Source: Pisolithus tinctorius (Eukaryota; Basidiomycota; Agaricomycetes; Boletales; Pisolithaceae). From it: a stretch of DNA of 64,000 nucleotides. Location of the stretch: the NCBI GenBank assembly GCA_024663395.1, contig JANFAH010000004.1, positions 248,001-312,000 on the forward strand. The letters are read 5' to 3'. Every line of letters starts with the position of its first letter. Position 1 is the stretch's first letter. Of the stretch, positions 11,828 through 23,460 are shown piece by piece. The translations under genes and the position numbers were made by a program. Below the pieces are notes generated by a model that ran no database searches, was not told the origin of the DNA, and worked only from the letters and a program-made list of their open reading frames with translations.

Positions 11828-13272
11828 ACGGGACGTGCTTGGGGTATGGGGAAGAGCGGAATGTACTGCAATTTTCCCAGGACGGTGTCTTGTGCTTCAT
11901 GGCAGGAGGATTAGGTTGCCGATTATGAAAGTTGCTTGGGCCACTGAAAGACTAGATTGTTCATGTTAGTTTTTGTACAGTGCAACCACTTAGGAGATAT
12001 TGGTAACTTGCCTTAGCAAAAGATGGGACTGCCGGCGAAAAAGTATTTGATTGGCTTGGGCCTGCTGTCGGGAGGGAAGAATCATGCATCCAGTCATTGT
12101 CACATTCTTCTTCATCGATATCATGCCCTCTTGTTTCATCGCCACTGGCCTCCTCTTCCTCCTCTTCCATACACATGCAGTCATCATCAGTGACGACACC
12201 AGGAAAACCTGGATGTTCCATCTGCTGGACCATGGTCTCATCATCATCACACTCTCCAAACAAATCTGGCACAGACTGGGAAGTACTGGAGGGAGGGGGG
12301 GGGGTACAGAGGGGGAATCGGGTTGAATAATCGCAAGAAAATTGCCAGCATGATCAAGGCCAGGAGTAGAGTTTTGCGGTTGGGTGTCAATTGATGGAAT
12401 TCCCCTCCACATTTGATCACATTCCTCGAACCAAGGGAAATGCGCAACGGCATCAACTGAAACCAGATCATCAGTGGGACTGAATGGGAACACGATCTAA
12501 CAGACTCACCCAGCAGGTTTGGATACCTTGCATCACCAGGAATGATCCCACCACCAGTGGACTTGAAACAATCAAGTTGCTCTCGATATCTCTTCTTTAA
12601 CCTGCATTGACCATTGAGTTATGCCATCTCCCATCATTAGATAAAGACATATGTTGCAAGGCGTGCATAGACACTCGTATTGAACTTCTCCAGCTGCATC
12701 TCATACCCACTGCAATATTCTGGATCATTCGCAAAAAGCACCTTTGCAACAACAGCATGAATTTCTTTCTTCATTCGCCCATGGGGCTTTCCAAGGGAAG
12801 CAGAGCCTTCTTGCACACTTTGCTGCTTAGCGCTGCTGAATAGGACGGCACGATCGGCAGGATGTTGCAAGAGCCAGCTCAGGAGTGTGCTAGTGAGGTG
12901 GGGATATCGTTCCCAGAAAATGGTTTCCCTCGATTCCTGTGGAGGACCTCCCAGGGTAGTCGTCATTTGCTTGCGAGAGCCAGTAGCCTGGGACTTGGAT
13001 CCCCTGGTCTTTGGCTTCCCTCTCTGGGACATAGAGATCGTATTTTGGGGCGGGGATATAACTTGAGAAGGGAAAGGAGGATTAGAACCTGCGTTTCTGG
13101 CTGGAATCTGAGGGGGAGTCGATGCCATCGTAGTCGTCCGTCTCGCTTGCAGGCGTGCAGAGCGTCTTGTGCATGGACGATGGGGAGGCATTTTCAAGCG
13201 GAGCTTGAATTAAACCACACGCACTGGACCCGCTTGCCATGCTCACACTGATTCCTGGGCCAAATTTGTTTG

Positions 13273-13297
13273 ACTCAGATTTATTTTGAATGCCACT
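13273..13297 (-). repeat. Harbinger copy 1 right terminal inverted repeat
   Basis: The complement begins AGTGGCATTCAAAATAAA. The copy 2 end reads AGTGGCGTTC, so this end has a CG-to-CA change. Followed by AGT (13298-13300), the target duplication. Confidence 0.9.
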
Positions 13298-13640
13298 AGT
13301 ATAAAGTGCGTTTATTCCGAAAAATTCGCAGGTGGCGGTGCGTGTGAACTGCAAATTTTGAGTCGGCCACCCAGCCACAGCGGCTTAAATGAGAAGAGTC
13401 ATAGATCTGTCTCAAAGAAACCAACATCTTGCCACATGGTCGGCAGCGTCGGACCGAATCCTTACACCGCAGCTCCACGCCCTTACCACTCGACTATTTC
13501 CATCCTCCCACAACTACACTTACTGCTTTCCAGAAAACCTCAAGAACCTCGTCTTTGCATTGTTCATGGCTCCTGGGTGTTGTAGTGGATTATGGCCAAC
13601 GTTATGGCGACCGCGTTCTCGGGCACGGAGTAACTACACA

Positions 13641-16600
13641 ATGGTTGAACGAGCTCCCGCTTCCACTGTGGATACCCAACCAAGTACGTCCTACGCTTCA
13701 CACGATGGTCACGTTCTTGGGTAGGCTGAATTTATTACTGTCGACATTCTCCTGCAGGTAATACGGTTCTCGACATTCCTGCGCCAATTAAAACCGGTCG
13801 TCCATGCAGCACGGATTCGGATGTTGCTGCTCCCGCCCCCCCTCAAGGTGGCTGCACATCCTCTTTCATGACCTTTCACATGTCCGCTGAAGCTGTTTGC
13901 CCAGATTGTTTGCCAAATAGTACAAGCGCTCCTACTCCTGTGCTGACTGATGGTCAAGCTACGAGTTCACGTTCTCTCACTGGACATGCCGGAGAAGTAC
14001 TCACAGGCGAGTGTGGTACTGGTGATAATGAGAGAAGTCTAACATCAGTAACCAGAGTTATCCTCTTCCCAGCTTGGCGATCAACGAGAGGATCGCGCTG
14101 AAGTTAATCAACCTGGTACGTCACCCAGCCATGATACATTCGCATTCTTGTATTGACAGAAATTACTGTCTAGATACCCCTGCAGGCAATGAAGATATTC
14201 GCCCACGTTCTCAGTCTGTCTATAGCATCATGGACAATGCCATTTCAGAAGATACTCAAGGTGGTCGCACACACTCCTATATACTGTGAGATATATTTGC
14301 TGAAGTTGCATGACCAGGTTCTCTACCGAGCTGTATTGTTCCCCCCGAAGGTGATGTGGATATTCCTGTTCCTGCGAGCACGGGGGAAGAATCTTCGAGT
14401 GCGTATTTTACTTGTGAACGAGCGAGACAAGTGTAAACAACAATAACTAGCGTCACCCCCTTTCTGGCCTCTCAATCGCCTGGACCCTGCAATAGCTCAA
14501 GAGCATGTCGATCGCATTCATCGCTTTCGCATTCTTGTCATGGGCAGAGCAAATGCAGGTAAAACGACAATCCTGCAGAGGGTCTGTAACACTACAGATG
14601 AACCAGAAATTTTTAATGGAAAAGGGTGGAAGGTATGCAATATGCGTGGTACACAATTCCGATTAACAGTAAGTTGGGCTGTATTCAGGTAGGACCTACT
14701 GTGGTGCGGGGTTCATTAGAGGTGAGGTTTGTGGGGACAATCATGCAACATGTTGATTGTGTGCAGCGTGGCTACCACGACATCGAGGACGAGCTGGTCT
14801 TTCGGAATAATCCACGTTTTGTATTCCATGATTCATGTGGATTTGAGGCTGGAAGTAAACAGCAATTTGATGTGATGAAGAAATTTGTGATGGATCGTGC
14901 AAGGACACCGAAATTAAACCAGAGAATACATGCCATTTGGTAAGGACATCACTTGTGATGTGACATCTATACTGATATGATTCTGGTGATTGACCTAGGT
15001 TTTGCATTGCAATGACTGACATCCACAGGATGGTTACAGCTGCTGAAAAAAAGTTTTTCCAGGAGTGTGATACAGGGCATGGTATGGATATATCTTCATA
15101 TGCTTCTTGGTTTGATGGATAGATTTTTGGGATTCCACAGTTCCTGTGATTGTGCTGCTAACAAAGGCAGATACCTTGGAGCTGGAGGCAATTGAACAGC
15201 TTGAGGACCAAGAGTTGACTGTAGATTCAACAAGTGTAGCAGCACTGGAGGAAAAGATACTGGACAGCAACATGGCAAAGCTCAAGGATTGGTTGAATGA
15301 GTTCAAATTTGCACCTCAGGACTACTTGCCACTTAGTTGTAAGTACCAAATACATTCCATTGAGGGGACTGTGCATCCCTCCTAAAATGCACAACAAATG
15401 CTTTGACTGAGGAAAGGCTACAACAACTCCTGATTTCAACACAGCAGACCAACCTGGGACTGTATATTGAATTTGCCATATTAAAGTAAGTGGTGAAGCT
15501 TGCTAGCTCTTCATTGGGAAAATACTGAAAGCAGCCAGAACATTAAAGGGGTACATGAAGAGGAGCAAGATGAATCCTACAGAACTGGCATTTGAGCTGT
15601 CAAAGTGGTTTCCATATGTAAGGAAGAAGGGTTTTAAAAGTGAATGTAATACTGGTTGATGATCAGAATGTGTGTGAACTGGAGTAAATTGTTATGTTGA
15701 ATTGAGGCTCAATGAGGTTGTTACCTTGCTGCTGGCCTTCATTATATAGTATGTGAGTTGAGTTATGGCAGGTGGTGTTGGATTCCTGCTGACCATCATC
15801 ACTGCCACTCTGTTGGACATGGGTTCATAGATTGTGAGTGGAGTCATGGCAGGTGGTGGTGCATGCAGGCTGACCATCATCACTGCCATTCTGTTGGATG
15901 TGGGTTCATAGTTTGTGAGTGGAGTCATGGCAGGCAGTGGTGGATGCTGACTATCTTCACTGCCACTCTGTTGCACTTGGGTTCATAGATTGTGAGTGGA
16001 GTCATGGCAGGTGGTGGTGGATCAATGCTGACCAGCTTCACTGCCACTCTGTTGGACCTGGGTTCATAGGGAGTGAGTGACATGACTGGTGGTGGTGGAT
16101 ACATGCTGACAATCTTCACTGCCACTCTGTTGGACTGGGCTTCATAGCCTGTGAGTAGGGTCATGGCAGGTTGTGGTGGATCCATGTTGACCATCTTCAC
16201 TGTCACTTTGTTGGACATGGAATCATAGGGAGTGAGTGGAGTCATGACAGGTGGTGGTAAGTGCATGCTGACCATCTTCACTGCCATTCTGTTGGACTTG
16301 GCCTCAATAGCCTGTGAGTAGAGTCATTGCAGGTGGTGGTGGATCCATGCTCACTATCTTCACTGCCACTCTGTTGGACCTGGGTTTATAGGGAGTGAGT
16401 GGAGTCATGGCAGGTGGTGGTGAATACATGCTGACCATCTTTACTGCCATTCTGTTGGGCTTGGCTTCATAGCCTGTGAGTAGAGTGATGGCAGGTGGTG
16501 TTGGATGCATGCTGACCATCTTTGCTGCCATTCTGTGGCATTTTGGTTCAAAGTGTCATAACCATGTGTTCGTCATAAGTCTTTGCTCACTCTGCAACCT

Positions 16601-19600
16601 TTTCCACTGGCCATCCGCTCACTCCGTACCAACTCCACCCAACTTCTGTTGGTTGTGAACCATCTCCGCTCCAACTGCTGTTGGACTTGTGTTGCTCTCT
16701 TACCAGACCAAGCAGTCCGTTCTCTGAGGGGTCATGTGACTACCTTCACAGTCAGGTACTCCACAGCACGCTCACCGCATGGTCCAGCGCCTGGACTATT
16801 TCCTTTTCTGGATGTTCTGTGTTACCCGTTCATATGTCCTCCGTCTACCCTTCATTCGTTGTCCAGGAAATTTTACTTGAAAATTTATGAGTCTCTGTAT
16901 GTCAGTTCCAATTCCGATTACTGTACCTCCATAGCAGTATAAAAACATGTACTGTGCTCCACTGTTCTTCAGTACGAATATCAACTTAGTTCCTACTCCC
17001 TCTGATTCCGTCTTCTGCCTGTCGGAGTTATCTCCAACTCTCCGTCTGTACCCTCCCTCTGAAATATGAGGGCTGAGATCATGCAAGGGGGTAGCGCACA
17101 AGCTAAACCTGATGCCCTCACTCCGCTCTGCCTTTGTCTCAGTGGTCTTCATTCCTGCTGACACTCCACTAGTTGGAGTTCTGTTCTTCTGTGTCGGACT
17201 TGCTTCCGAACCCTTCTCTAGACCTTATATAGTGTCGGAGTTGGTTGGAGTAGGCCTGGACTTGACACAAAGCAAGTGAGTGGAGTCATGGCAGGTGATG
17301 GTGGATGCAGGCTGATGATCTTCACTGCTACTCTGTTGTACTTGGCTTGATAGTTTGTGAGAAGAGGGTTGGCAAGTGGTGATGGACAAATGCTGACCAG
17401 CTGCATTGCCAATCTGTTGGACTTGGTTCATAGCAAGTGAGTGGGGTCATGACAGGTGTGGTGGATGCATGCTGACCATCTTCACTGCAACTCTGTTGCA
17501 CTTGGTTTCACAGCTTGTGAGTGGAGTCATGACAGGTGGGGGTGGATCCAGGCTGACTGTCTTCACTGCCACTTGGTTGGATGTGAGTTTCATAGGAAGT
17601 GGGTGGAGCCATGGAACATGGTGGTGGATGCATGCTGACCATCTTCACTGCCACTCTTTGCACTTGGGTTCATAGGAAGTGAGTGAAGTCATGGCAGGTG
17701 GTGGTGGGTGCATGCTGACCATCTTTATTGCCACTCTGTTGCACTTGGGTTTATAGGAAGTGAGTGGAGTCATGGCAGGTTGTGGGGGATCCATGCTAAC
17801 CATCTTCACTGCTACTGGGTTGGACTTGGCTTCATAGTTTGTTAGTGGAGTCATGGCAGGTGGTGGTGGATCCATGCTGACCCTCTCCAATGCCACTTTA
17901 TTGGACTTGGGTTCATAGTTTGTGAGTGAAGTCATCACAGGTGGTGGTGGATCCATGCTAACTGTCTTCACTGCCACTCTGTTGCACTTGGTTCATAGGA
18001 AGTGAGTGGAGTCATGGGAGGTGGTGGATGCATGCTGACCATGTTCACTGCCACTCATATTGGACTTGGGTTCATAGGGAGTGAGTGGAGTCATGGTACA
18101 TGGTGGTGGATGCATGCTGACCATCTTCACTGCCACTCTGTTGGACTTGGATTCACAGCAAGTGAGTGCAGTCATGGCAGGTGGTGGTGGATGCTTGCTG
18201 AGCATATTCACTGCCACTCTGTTGCACTTGGGTTCATAGTTTGTGAGTGGAGTCATGGGAAGTGGTGGTAGATCCATGCTGACTATCTTCACTGCCACTC
18301 TGTTGGACCTGGGTTCATAGCAAGTGAGTAGACTCATCACAGGTGGTGGTGGATGCATACTCAGTATCTTCACTGCCACTCTATTGGACTTGGGGTCATA
18401 GCCTGTGAGTGGGGTCATGGGAGGTGGTGGTGGATGCAGGCTGACCATCTCCACTGCCACTCTATTGGACCTGTGTGTATAGGAAGTGAGTGTATTGATG
18501 GCCAGAAATGGTGGATGTGTGCTGACCATGTTCACTGCCACTCTGTTGGATGTGGCTCCACAGGAAGTGAGTGGAGTCATGGGAGGTGGTGGTGGATGCA
18601 TGCTGACCATCTTCACTGCCATTGCATTGCCCTTGGCTCATAGCGAGTGAGTGGAGTCATGGCAAGTGGTTGTAGATGGATGCTAACCACCTTTACTGCC
18701 ACTCTGTGGCACTTTGGTTCATAGCAAGTGAGTGGAGTTATGGCAGGTGGTGGTGGATGCATACTGACCATCTTCACTGTCACTTTGCTGACATGGAATC
18801 ATAGGGAGTGGGTGAAGTCATGACAGGTGGGGGTGGACCCATGCTGACAATCTTTACTGCCACTCTGTTGCACTTGGCTTCATAGTTGGTGAGTGGAGTC
18901 ATGGCAGGTGGCAGTAGATACATGTTGACCATCTTCACTGCCATTTGTTTGGATTTGGGTTCATAGCAAGTGAGTGGAGTTATGGCTGATGATGGTGGAT
19001 GCATGCTCACCATCTTAACTGCCAATCTGTGTTGGACTTGGGTTCATAGTTTGTGAGTAGAGTCATGGCAAGTGGTGGTGGATGCATGCTGACCATCTTC
19101 ACCATCACTTTGTTGCACCTGGTTTCACAGCAAGTGAGTGGAGTCATGGTAGGTGGTGGTGGATGCATGCTGACCATCTTTAATGCCACTCTGTTGGCCT
19201 TGGGTTCATAGTTTGTGAGTGGAGTCATAGCAGGTGGTGGTGGTGAATGTACATATGCTGACCATCTTCAATGCTACTCTGTTGGATTTGGGTTCATAGC
19301 AAGTGAGGTGATCATGGATGGTGTGGCAGATGCATGCTGACCATCTTCACTGCCACTCTGTTGGCCTTGGTTTCATAGTTTGTGAGTGGAGTCATGGCTG
19401 GTAGTGGTAGACTCAAGATGACCATCTTCACTTCACTCTGTTGGACTTGGGTTAATAGGATGTTAGTGGAGTCATGGCAGGTGGTGGTGAATGCATACTG
19501 ACCATCTTCACTGCCACTCTGTTGCACTTGGGCACATAGGAAGTGAGTGGAGTTGTGGCAGGTAGTGGTGGACACATGCTGACCATCTGCTCTGCACTCT

Positions 19601-22600
19601 GTTGCACTTGGGTTCATAGCAAGTGAGTGGAGTCATGGCTGGTGGAGGCAGATATGTGCTGACCATCATCACTGCCACTCCATTGGACTTGGGTTAATAG
19701 GAAGTGAGTGGAGTTATGGCAGGTGGCAGGGGATGCAAGCTGACCATCACTGCCACTGTTGTACTTGGGTTCATAGGAAGTGAGTGGTGTCATGGCAGGT
19801 GGTGGTAGATCCATGCTGACCATGTTCACTGCCACCCTGTTGGCCTTGACTTCATAGTTTGTAAGCCAAGTCTTGGTAAGTGGTGATCAATGGATGCTGA
19901 CCACTTTCACTGCCAATTGGTTGGACTTGGTTCATAGCAAGTGAGTGGGTCAAGGCAGATGTGGTGCATGCATGCTGACCATCTCCACTGCCACTCTGTT
20001 GCATTTGGTTTTATAGTTTGTGAGTGAAGTCATGGCAGACAGTGGTGGATGCATACTGACCATCTTCACTGCCACACTGTTGGACTTGGCTTCATAGGAT
20101 GTGAGTAGAGTGGGGTCATGGCAGGTGGTGCTGAATGCATGCTGACCACCTTCACTGCCACTCTGTTGTACTTGGCTTCATAGTTTGTGGGTGGAGCCAT
20201 GGCAGGTGGTGCTGAATGCATGCTGACCATCTTCACTACCACTCTGTTATACTTGGCTTCATAGTTTGTGAGTGGAGTCATGGCTGGTGGTGTTGGATCC
20301 ATGCTGACAATCTTCATTGCCACTCTGTTGGGCTTGGATTCATAGCAAGTGAGTGGAGTCATGGTAGGTGGTGGCAGACACATGCTGATCATATTTACTG
20401 CCACTCTGTTGGGTATGGGTTTGTAGTTTGTGAGTGGAGTCATGGCAGGTGGTGGTGGATCCATGCTAACCAAATTCCCTGCCACTCCATTGGACTTGGG
20501 TTCCTAGGGTGTGAGTGGGGTCATAGCAGATGGTGGTTGATGTGTGCTGACCATCTTCATTGCCAATCTGTTGGACCTGGGCTGCTAGGGAGTGAGTGGA
20601 GTCATGGCTTGTGGTGGAGGATGCATGCTGACCATCTTTACTGCCACTTTGTTGGACTTGGGTTCAAAGCTAGTGAGTGGGGTTATCACAGCTGTGGTGT
20701 ATGCATGCTGACTATCTTCACTGACATTCTGTTGGACTTGGGTTCATAGCAAGTGGGTGGAGTCATTGCAGGTGGTGGTGGGTGTATGTTGACCATGTTC
20801 ACTGCCCCTCTACTGGCCTTGCATTCATATTTTGTGAGTGGAGTCATGGCCAGTGGCAGTGGATGCATGCTGATCATCTTCACTGCCACTCTGTTGGAGT
20901 TGGGTTCATAGCAAGTGGGTGCAGTTATGGCAGGCAGTGGTGGATGCATGCTGACCATTTTCACTGCCACTCTGTTGGCCTTGGCTTCATAGCAAGTGAG
21001 TGCAGTCATCACAGGTGGTGGTGGATGCATACTGACCATTCCCACTGTCATTCTGTTGCACTTGGCTTCACAGCCTGTCAGTGGAGTCATGGCAGGTAGT
21101 GGTGGATGCAAGCTGACCATCTTCAATGCTACTCTGTTGGCCTTGGCTTCATAGTTTGTGAGTGGAGTCATTGCAGGGGGTGGTGGATGCTGCTGATCAT
21201 CTTCACTGCCATCCTGCTGCACTTGGCTTCATAGCCTGTGAGTGGAGTCATGGCAGGTGGTGGTGGATCCATGCTGACCCACCTTCAATGCCACTCCATT
21301 GCACTTGGATTCATAGTTTGTGAGTGGAGTCATCACAGGTGGTGGTGCATGCAGGCTGACCATCTTCACTGCCACTCTGTTGCACTTGGATTCATAGTTT
21401 GTAAGTGGAGTCATGGCAGGTGGTGGTGGATGCATGCCAACCATCTTCACTGCCACTCCATTGGCCTTGGGTTCATAGTATGTTAGTGGACTCATCACAG
21501 GTGGTGGTGGTCACACGCTCACCATCCTCACTGCCACTCTGTTGGACCTGTCTTCATAGGAAGTGAGTGGAGTCATGGCAGGTAGTGATGGATGCATGCT
21601 GACCATTTTCACTGCCACTCTGTTTTACTTGGATTCATAGCAAGTGAGTGGGATCATGACAGGTGTTGGCAGATGCATGCTGACCATCTTCACTGCCCCT
21701 CTGTTGGACTTGGGTTCATAGCATGTGAGGGGAACCATGGACGTTGATGGTGGACTGATGCTAAACAAGTTTGCTTGGTTTATAGTTGGTGAGTGTACCC
21801 ATGACAGATGGCAGTGGTCCTTGTTTACTATTTCCCATATCACCCCATTGCAATCATAGCAAGTAGGTTTCAGTTCTTCTCACAGTATTCAGTTACTACT
21901 TTCTGAATATTGTATAGATGGTAGGTTAATTACCAAAAACACCTCAGGTGTCTTGTTTAACCTGATCTTTCAGGATGTAGGTGCTCCTGTTATTCATATC
22001 AATTTGATGCTTTCATCCTGACCTATATCTACCAGCATGTTAGTAATCATCACCATTCTGCATCTTTGACCCCTGCTGAAACATTTCATGTAGGATGTAA
22101 TCATTTTAATCTGCATTTGTTATGCAATGAAGACTAATTGGATTGACAGTTGGTTTGTGACAACCTCACCTCACCTCACATTTGCTTTCATGTTTATTGT
22201 GTAGGTTGCATGTTTCAGTTCCTTCTTCCTTCAGCATTTACAGAATAACTAATGTGCAGTGTCATAGCCTTCCATTGATCATCATGATATCATTCCTGCC
22301 ATGCCTTCCTTGGCCACCACACCACAATCTTCTATGAAACATATTGTTGAGCATGGCATTGGTAAATGAGATCTCTGTATGGTGTCCCCAATATATCTCA
22401 TTGCCCCAGGTGTTCTAGTTGTGTTTGAATATTTATACTTCTTGTTGCAGGCAAAGACAGGGAGGACTTTGCAGCAGGACCTGGCATTTGCTGTCATTCA
22501 ATATCAAACATCAGATGTCAAGGCTAATGTACACCATCTCATAGAGGCAGCCTTCATGGAGCATGGTGAAGACATTGAAATTTTATGCCCCATCCTTGTG

Positions 22601-22666
22601 GATATTGCAAAGGCAAACCAAATGTGTATGACACTATTTTCTGCACACTCATCATCAATGCCCTAA
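13641..22666 (+). CDS. P-loop GTPase of an Agaricomycete multi-copy family, with a giant intron
   Basis: ATG 13641 starts a Ser/Thr/Pro-rich N-terminus in several exons joined by ordinary introns (first join TQPS-NTVLDIPAP). The G domain starts HRFRILVMGRANAGKTTILQ (Walker A, near 14520-14570). Then come VGPTVVRGSLE, RGYHDIEDELVFRNNP, FHDSCGFEAG (DxxG-type switch), an exon with AMTDIHRMVTAAEKKFF, and VPVIVLLTKADTLELEA (TKAD, base recognition). All these exons join in frame through GT-AG introns of about 45-60 nt. Later exons give EERLQQLLISTQQTNLG and ELAFELSKWFPY near 15590-15620. The 81-bp array follows, and C-terminal sequence resumes near 22379 with a hydrophobic IYLIAPGVLVVFEYLYFLLQ and ends at 22666. 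Exons between WFPY and 22379 are unclear or lost. Membrane association is inferred from the hydrophobic segment; substrate is unknown. Confidence 0.7.
15753..21858 (+). repeat. 81-bp tandem array of intron-like units (about 66 copies)
   Basis: Units run GTGAGTGGAGTCATGGCAGG ... GCATGCTGACCATCTTCACTG ... TTGGACTTGGGTTCATAG (78 nt) plus a 3-nt junction. Each therefore has a canonical 5' splice site, a CTGAC branch-like site about 38 nt before the end, a pyrimidine-rich stretch and a TAG 3' end. The junction is usually TTT, GAA, CAA, CCT or GGA. Units differ by scattered substitutions and small deletions. The array lies in sense orientation within an intron of the GTPase gene and is interrupted by a solo LTR at 16554-17267. 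Because 81 is a multiple of three, 27-residue periodic open frames appear on both strands; I do not regard these as genes. Confidence 0.93.
16554..17267 (+). mobile_element. Solo LTR, 714 bp, inserted in the 81-bp array
   Basis: Starts TGTCATAACC and ends GGACTTGACA, flanked by CAAAG at 16549-16553 and 17268-17272 (5-bp duplication). It belongs to the same family as the LTRs at 51421-52139 (reverse) and 52390-53124. A TATAAAAA box at 16938-16945 is followed by AGTACGAATAT at 16971-16981, the sequence complementary to the primer site of the related element at 53127-53137. No internal region is present. Confidence 0.93.
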
Positions 22667-23460
22667 CATTCACCTTGCACAGCAAAGAGGGGGAGTAGCA
22701 AGTGATTGACAATTTGGTCTTCAAAGTGGTAGGCTGAGATTGTAAGTTCCTCAGTTTCTTATTTTTGTAATCTTTTGAAGATATTATTTCAAGCATGTTG
22801 ATTGATGTGTCTTTTTGAAATCCTTATGTTGGTGACAAAATCTTACCCAAAAAAAATACCCATACTATGGGAGGAATGGTTGGAGTTGACTTCCCAAGTT
22901 GTACACATACCTTTACATGTTGCTCATGTTATTGATCCTAGCCTTCAGCATGTTATGAGATTGTTACAGAATGATTTAGTATGCTTTGGCTTTAGCTTAC
23001 TATGGATTTCTCTGGTTAGTGTGGACAGTGATCAGTGAGCCTTGCCTTATCTCCAACTTCACGCTCACTGTCCAAATCAGCATCAGTGAAGTAGCATGCT
23101 GATCAATCATGTCAAGTTCCGCTTCCCCAAGATGAAAGCACATGAGTTCGAGAATGAACCATTACCAAGAAAGAGGCATAATATTTTGGGTCGTCGACAT
23201 ACCGCATGTCGTCCACAGGGCTTGTGCGAACGATCCATCATTTGCTGTGGGCGTCGGGTGAGATTCACTGTGTACGACCTGTGCACGACGAACCAGCAAT
23301 AATCCAGTGCACGGTGAACTGAACTAGAAATCGGTGGCTGTGGTGGTTTCTCAATCACTCATCATCCAATGACAGCTGGAAGATGGGTAAACATCGCCCA
23401 GGCCTTACGAGCAAGAAAACGTGCGCGTGTATTTGAAAATATGATAGTAACATAACTGCT
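22667..23460. other. Intergenic between GTPase gene and CCT2
   Basis: A/T-rich sequence with no supported gene. Frames of up to about 80 residues lack motifs. The right part is the 3' flank of CCT2, which is transcribed leftwards. Confidence 0.5.

Larger units (their letters stand above)
9458..13197 (-). pseudogene. Harbinger accessory (SANT-like plus coiled-coil) gene, copy 1, interrupted
   Basis: Same gene as 37229-39117. The first exon runs from 13197 (MKMPPHRPCTRRSARLQ) and contains ESRETIFWERYPHLT. A middle exon holds RYREQLDRFKSTGGGI and, after a 53-nt intron, FPWFEECDQMWRGIPS. The last exon is rich in Lys, Glu and Gln and predicted coiled coil. The 1845-bp solo LTR at 9983-11827 interrupts the last part of the gene. 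PIF/Harbinger elements typically encode a Myb/SANT-like partner needed for nuclear import and DNA binding, which is the likely role here. Confidence 0.75.
5672..13297. mobile_element. PIF/Harbinger-type DNA transposon, copy 1 (with two nested solo LTRs)
   Basis: Both ends carry inverted repeats starting AGTGGTGCTCAAAATAAA (left) and AGTGGCGTTCAAAATAAA (complement of the right end). The 3 bp outside are AGT on both sides, a target site duplication. The element holds a transposase gene (+) and an accessory gene (-), arranged convergently. Subtracting the two solo LTRs with their 4-bp duplications (1853 and 1849 bp) from 7626 bp leaves 3924 bp, against 3922 bp for copy 2 at 35296-39217. It is decayed: the transposase has in-frame stops near 6290 and 6365, both at CGA-to-TGA changes relative to copy 2. 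Confidence 0.93.

Noticed and set aside
17993..18622. 209-residue minus-strand open frame of 27-residue repeats
   Set aside because: Follows from the 81-bp period of the array. Similar frames occur on the other strand and are broken at irregular intervals.
15753..21858. Possible CRISPR-like array
   Set aside because: Unit and 'spacer' are not separable: the whole 81 bp repeats, the genome is eukaryotic and there are no cas genes.
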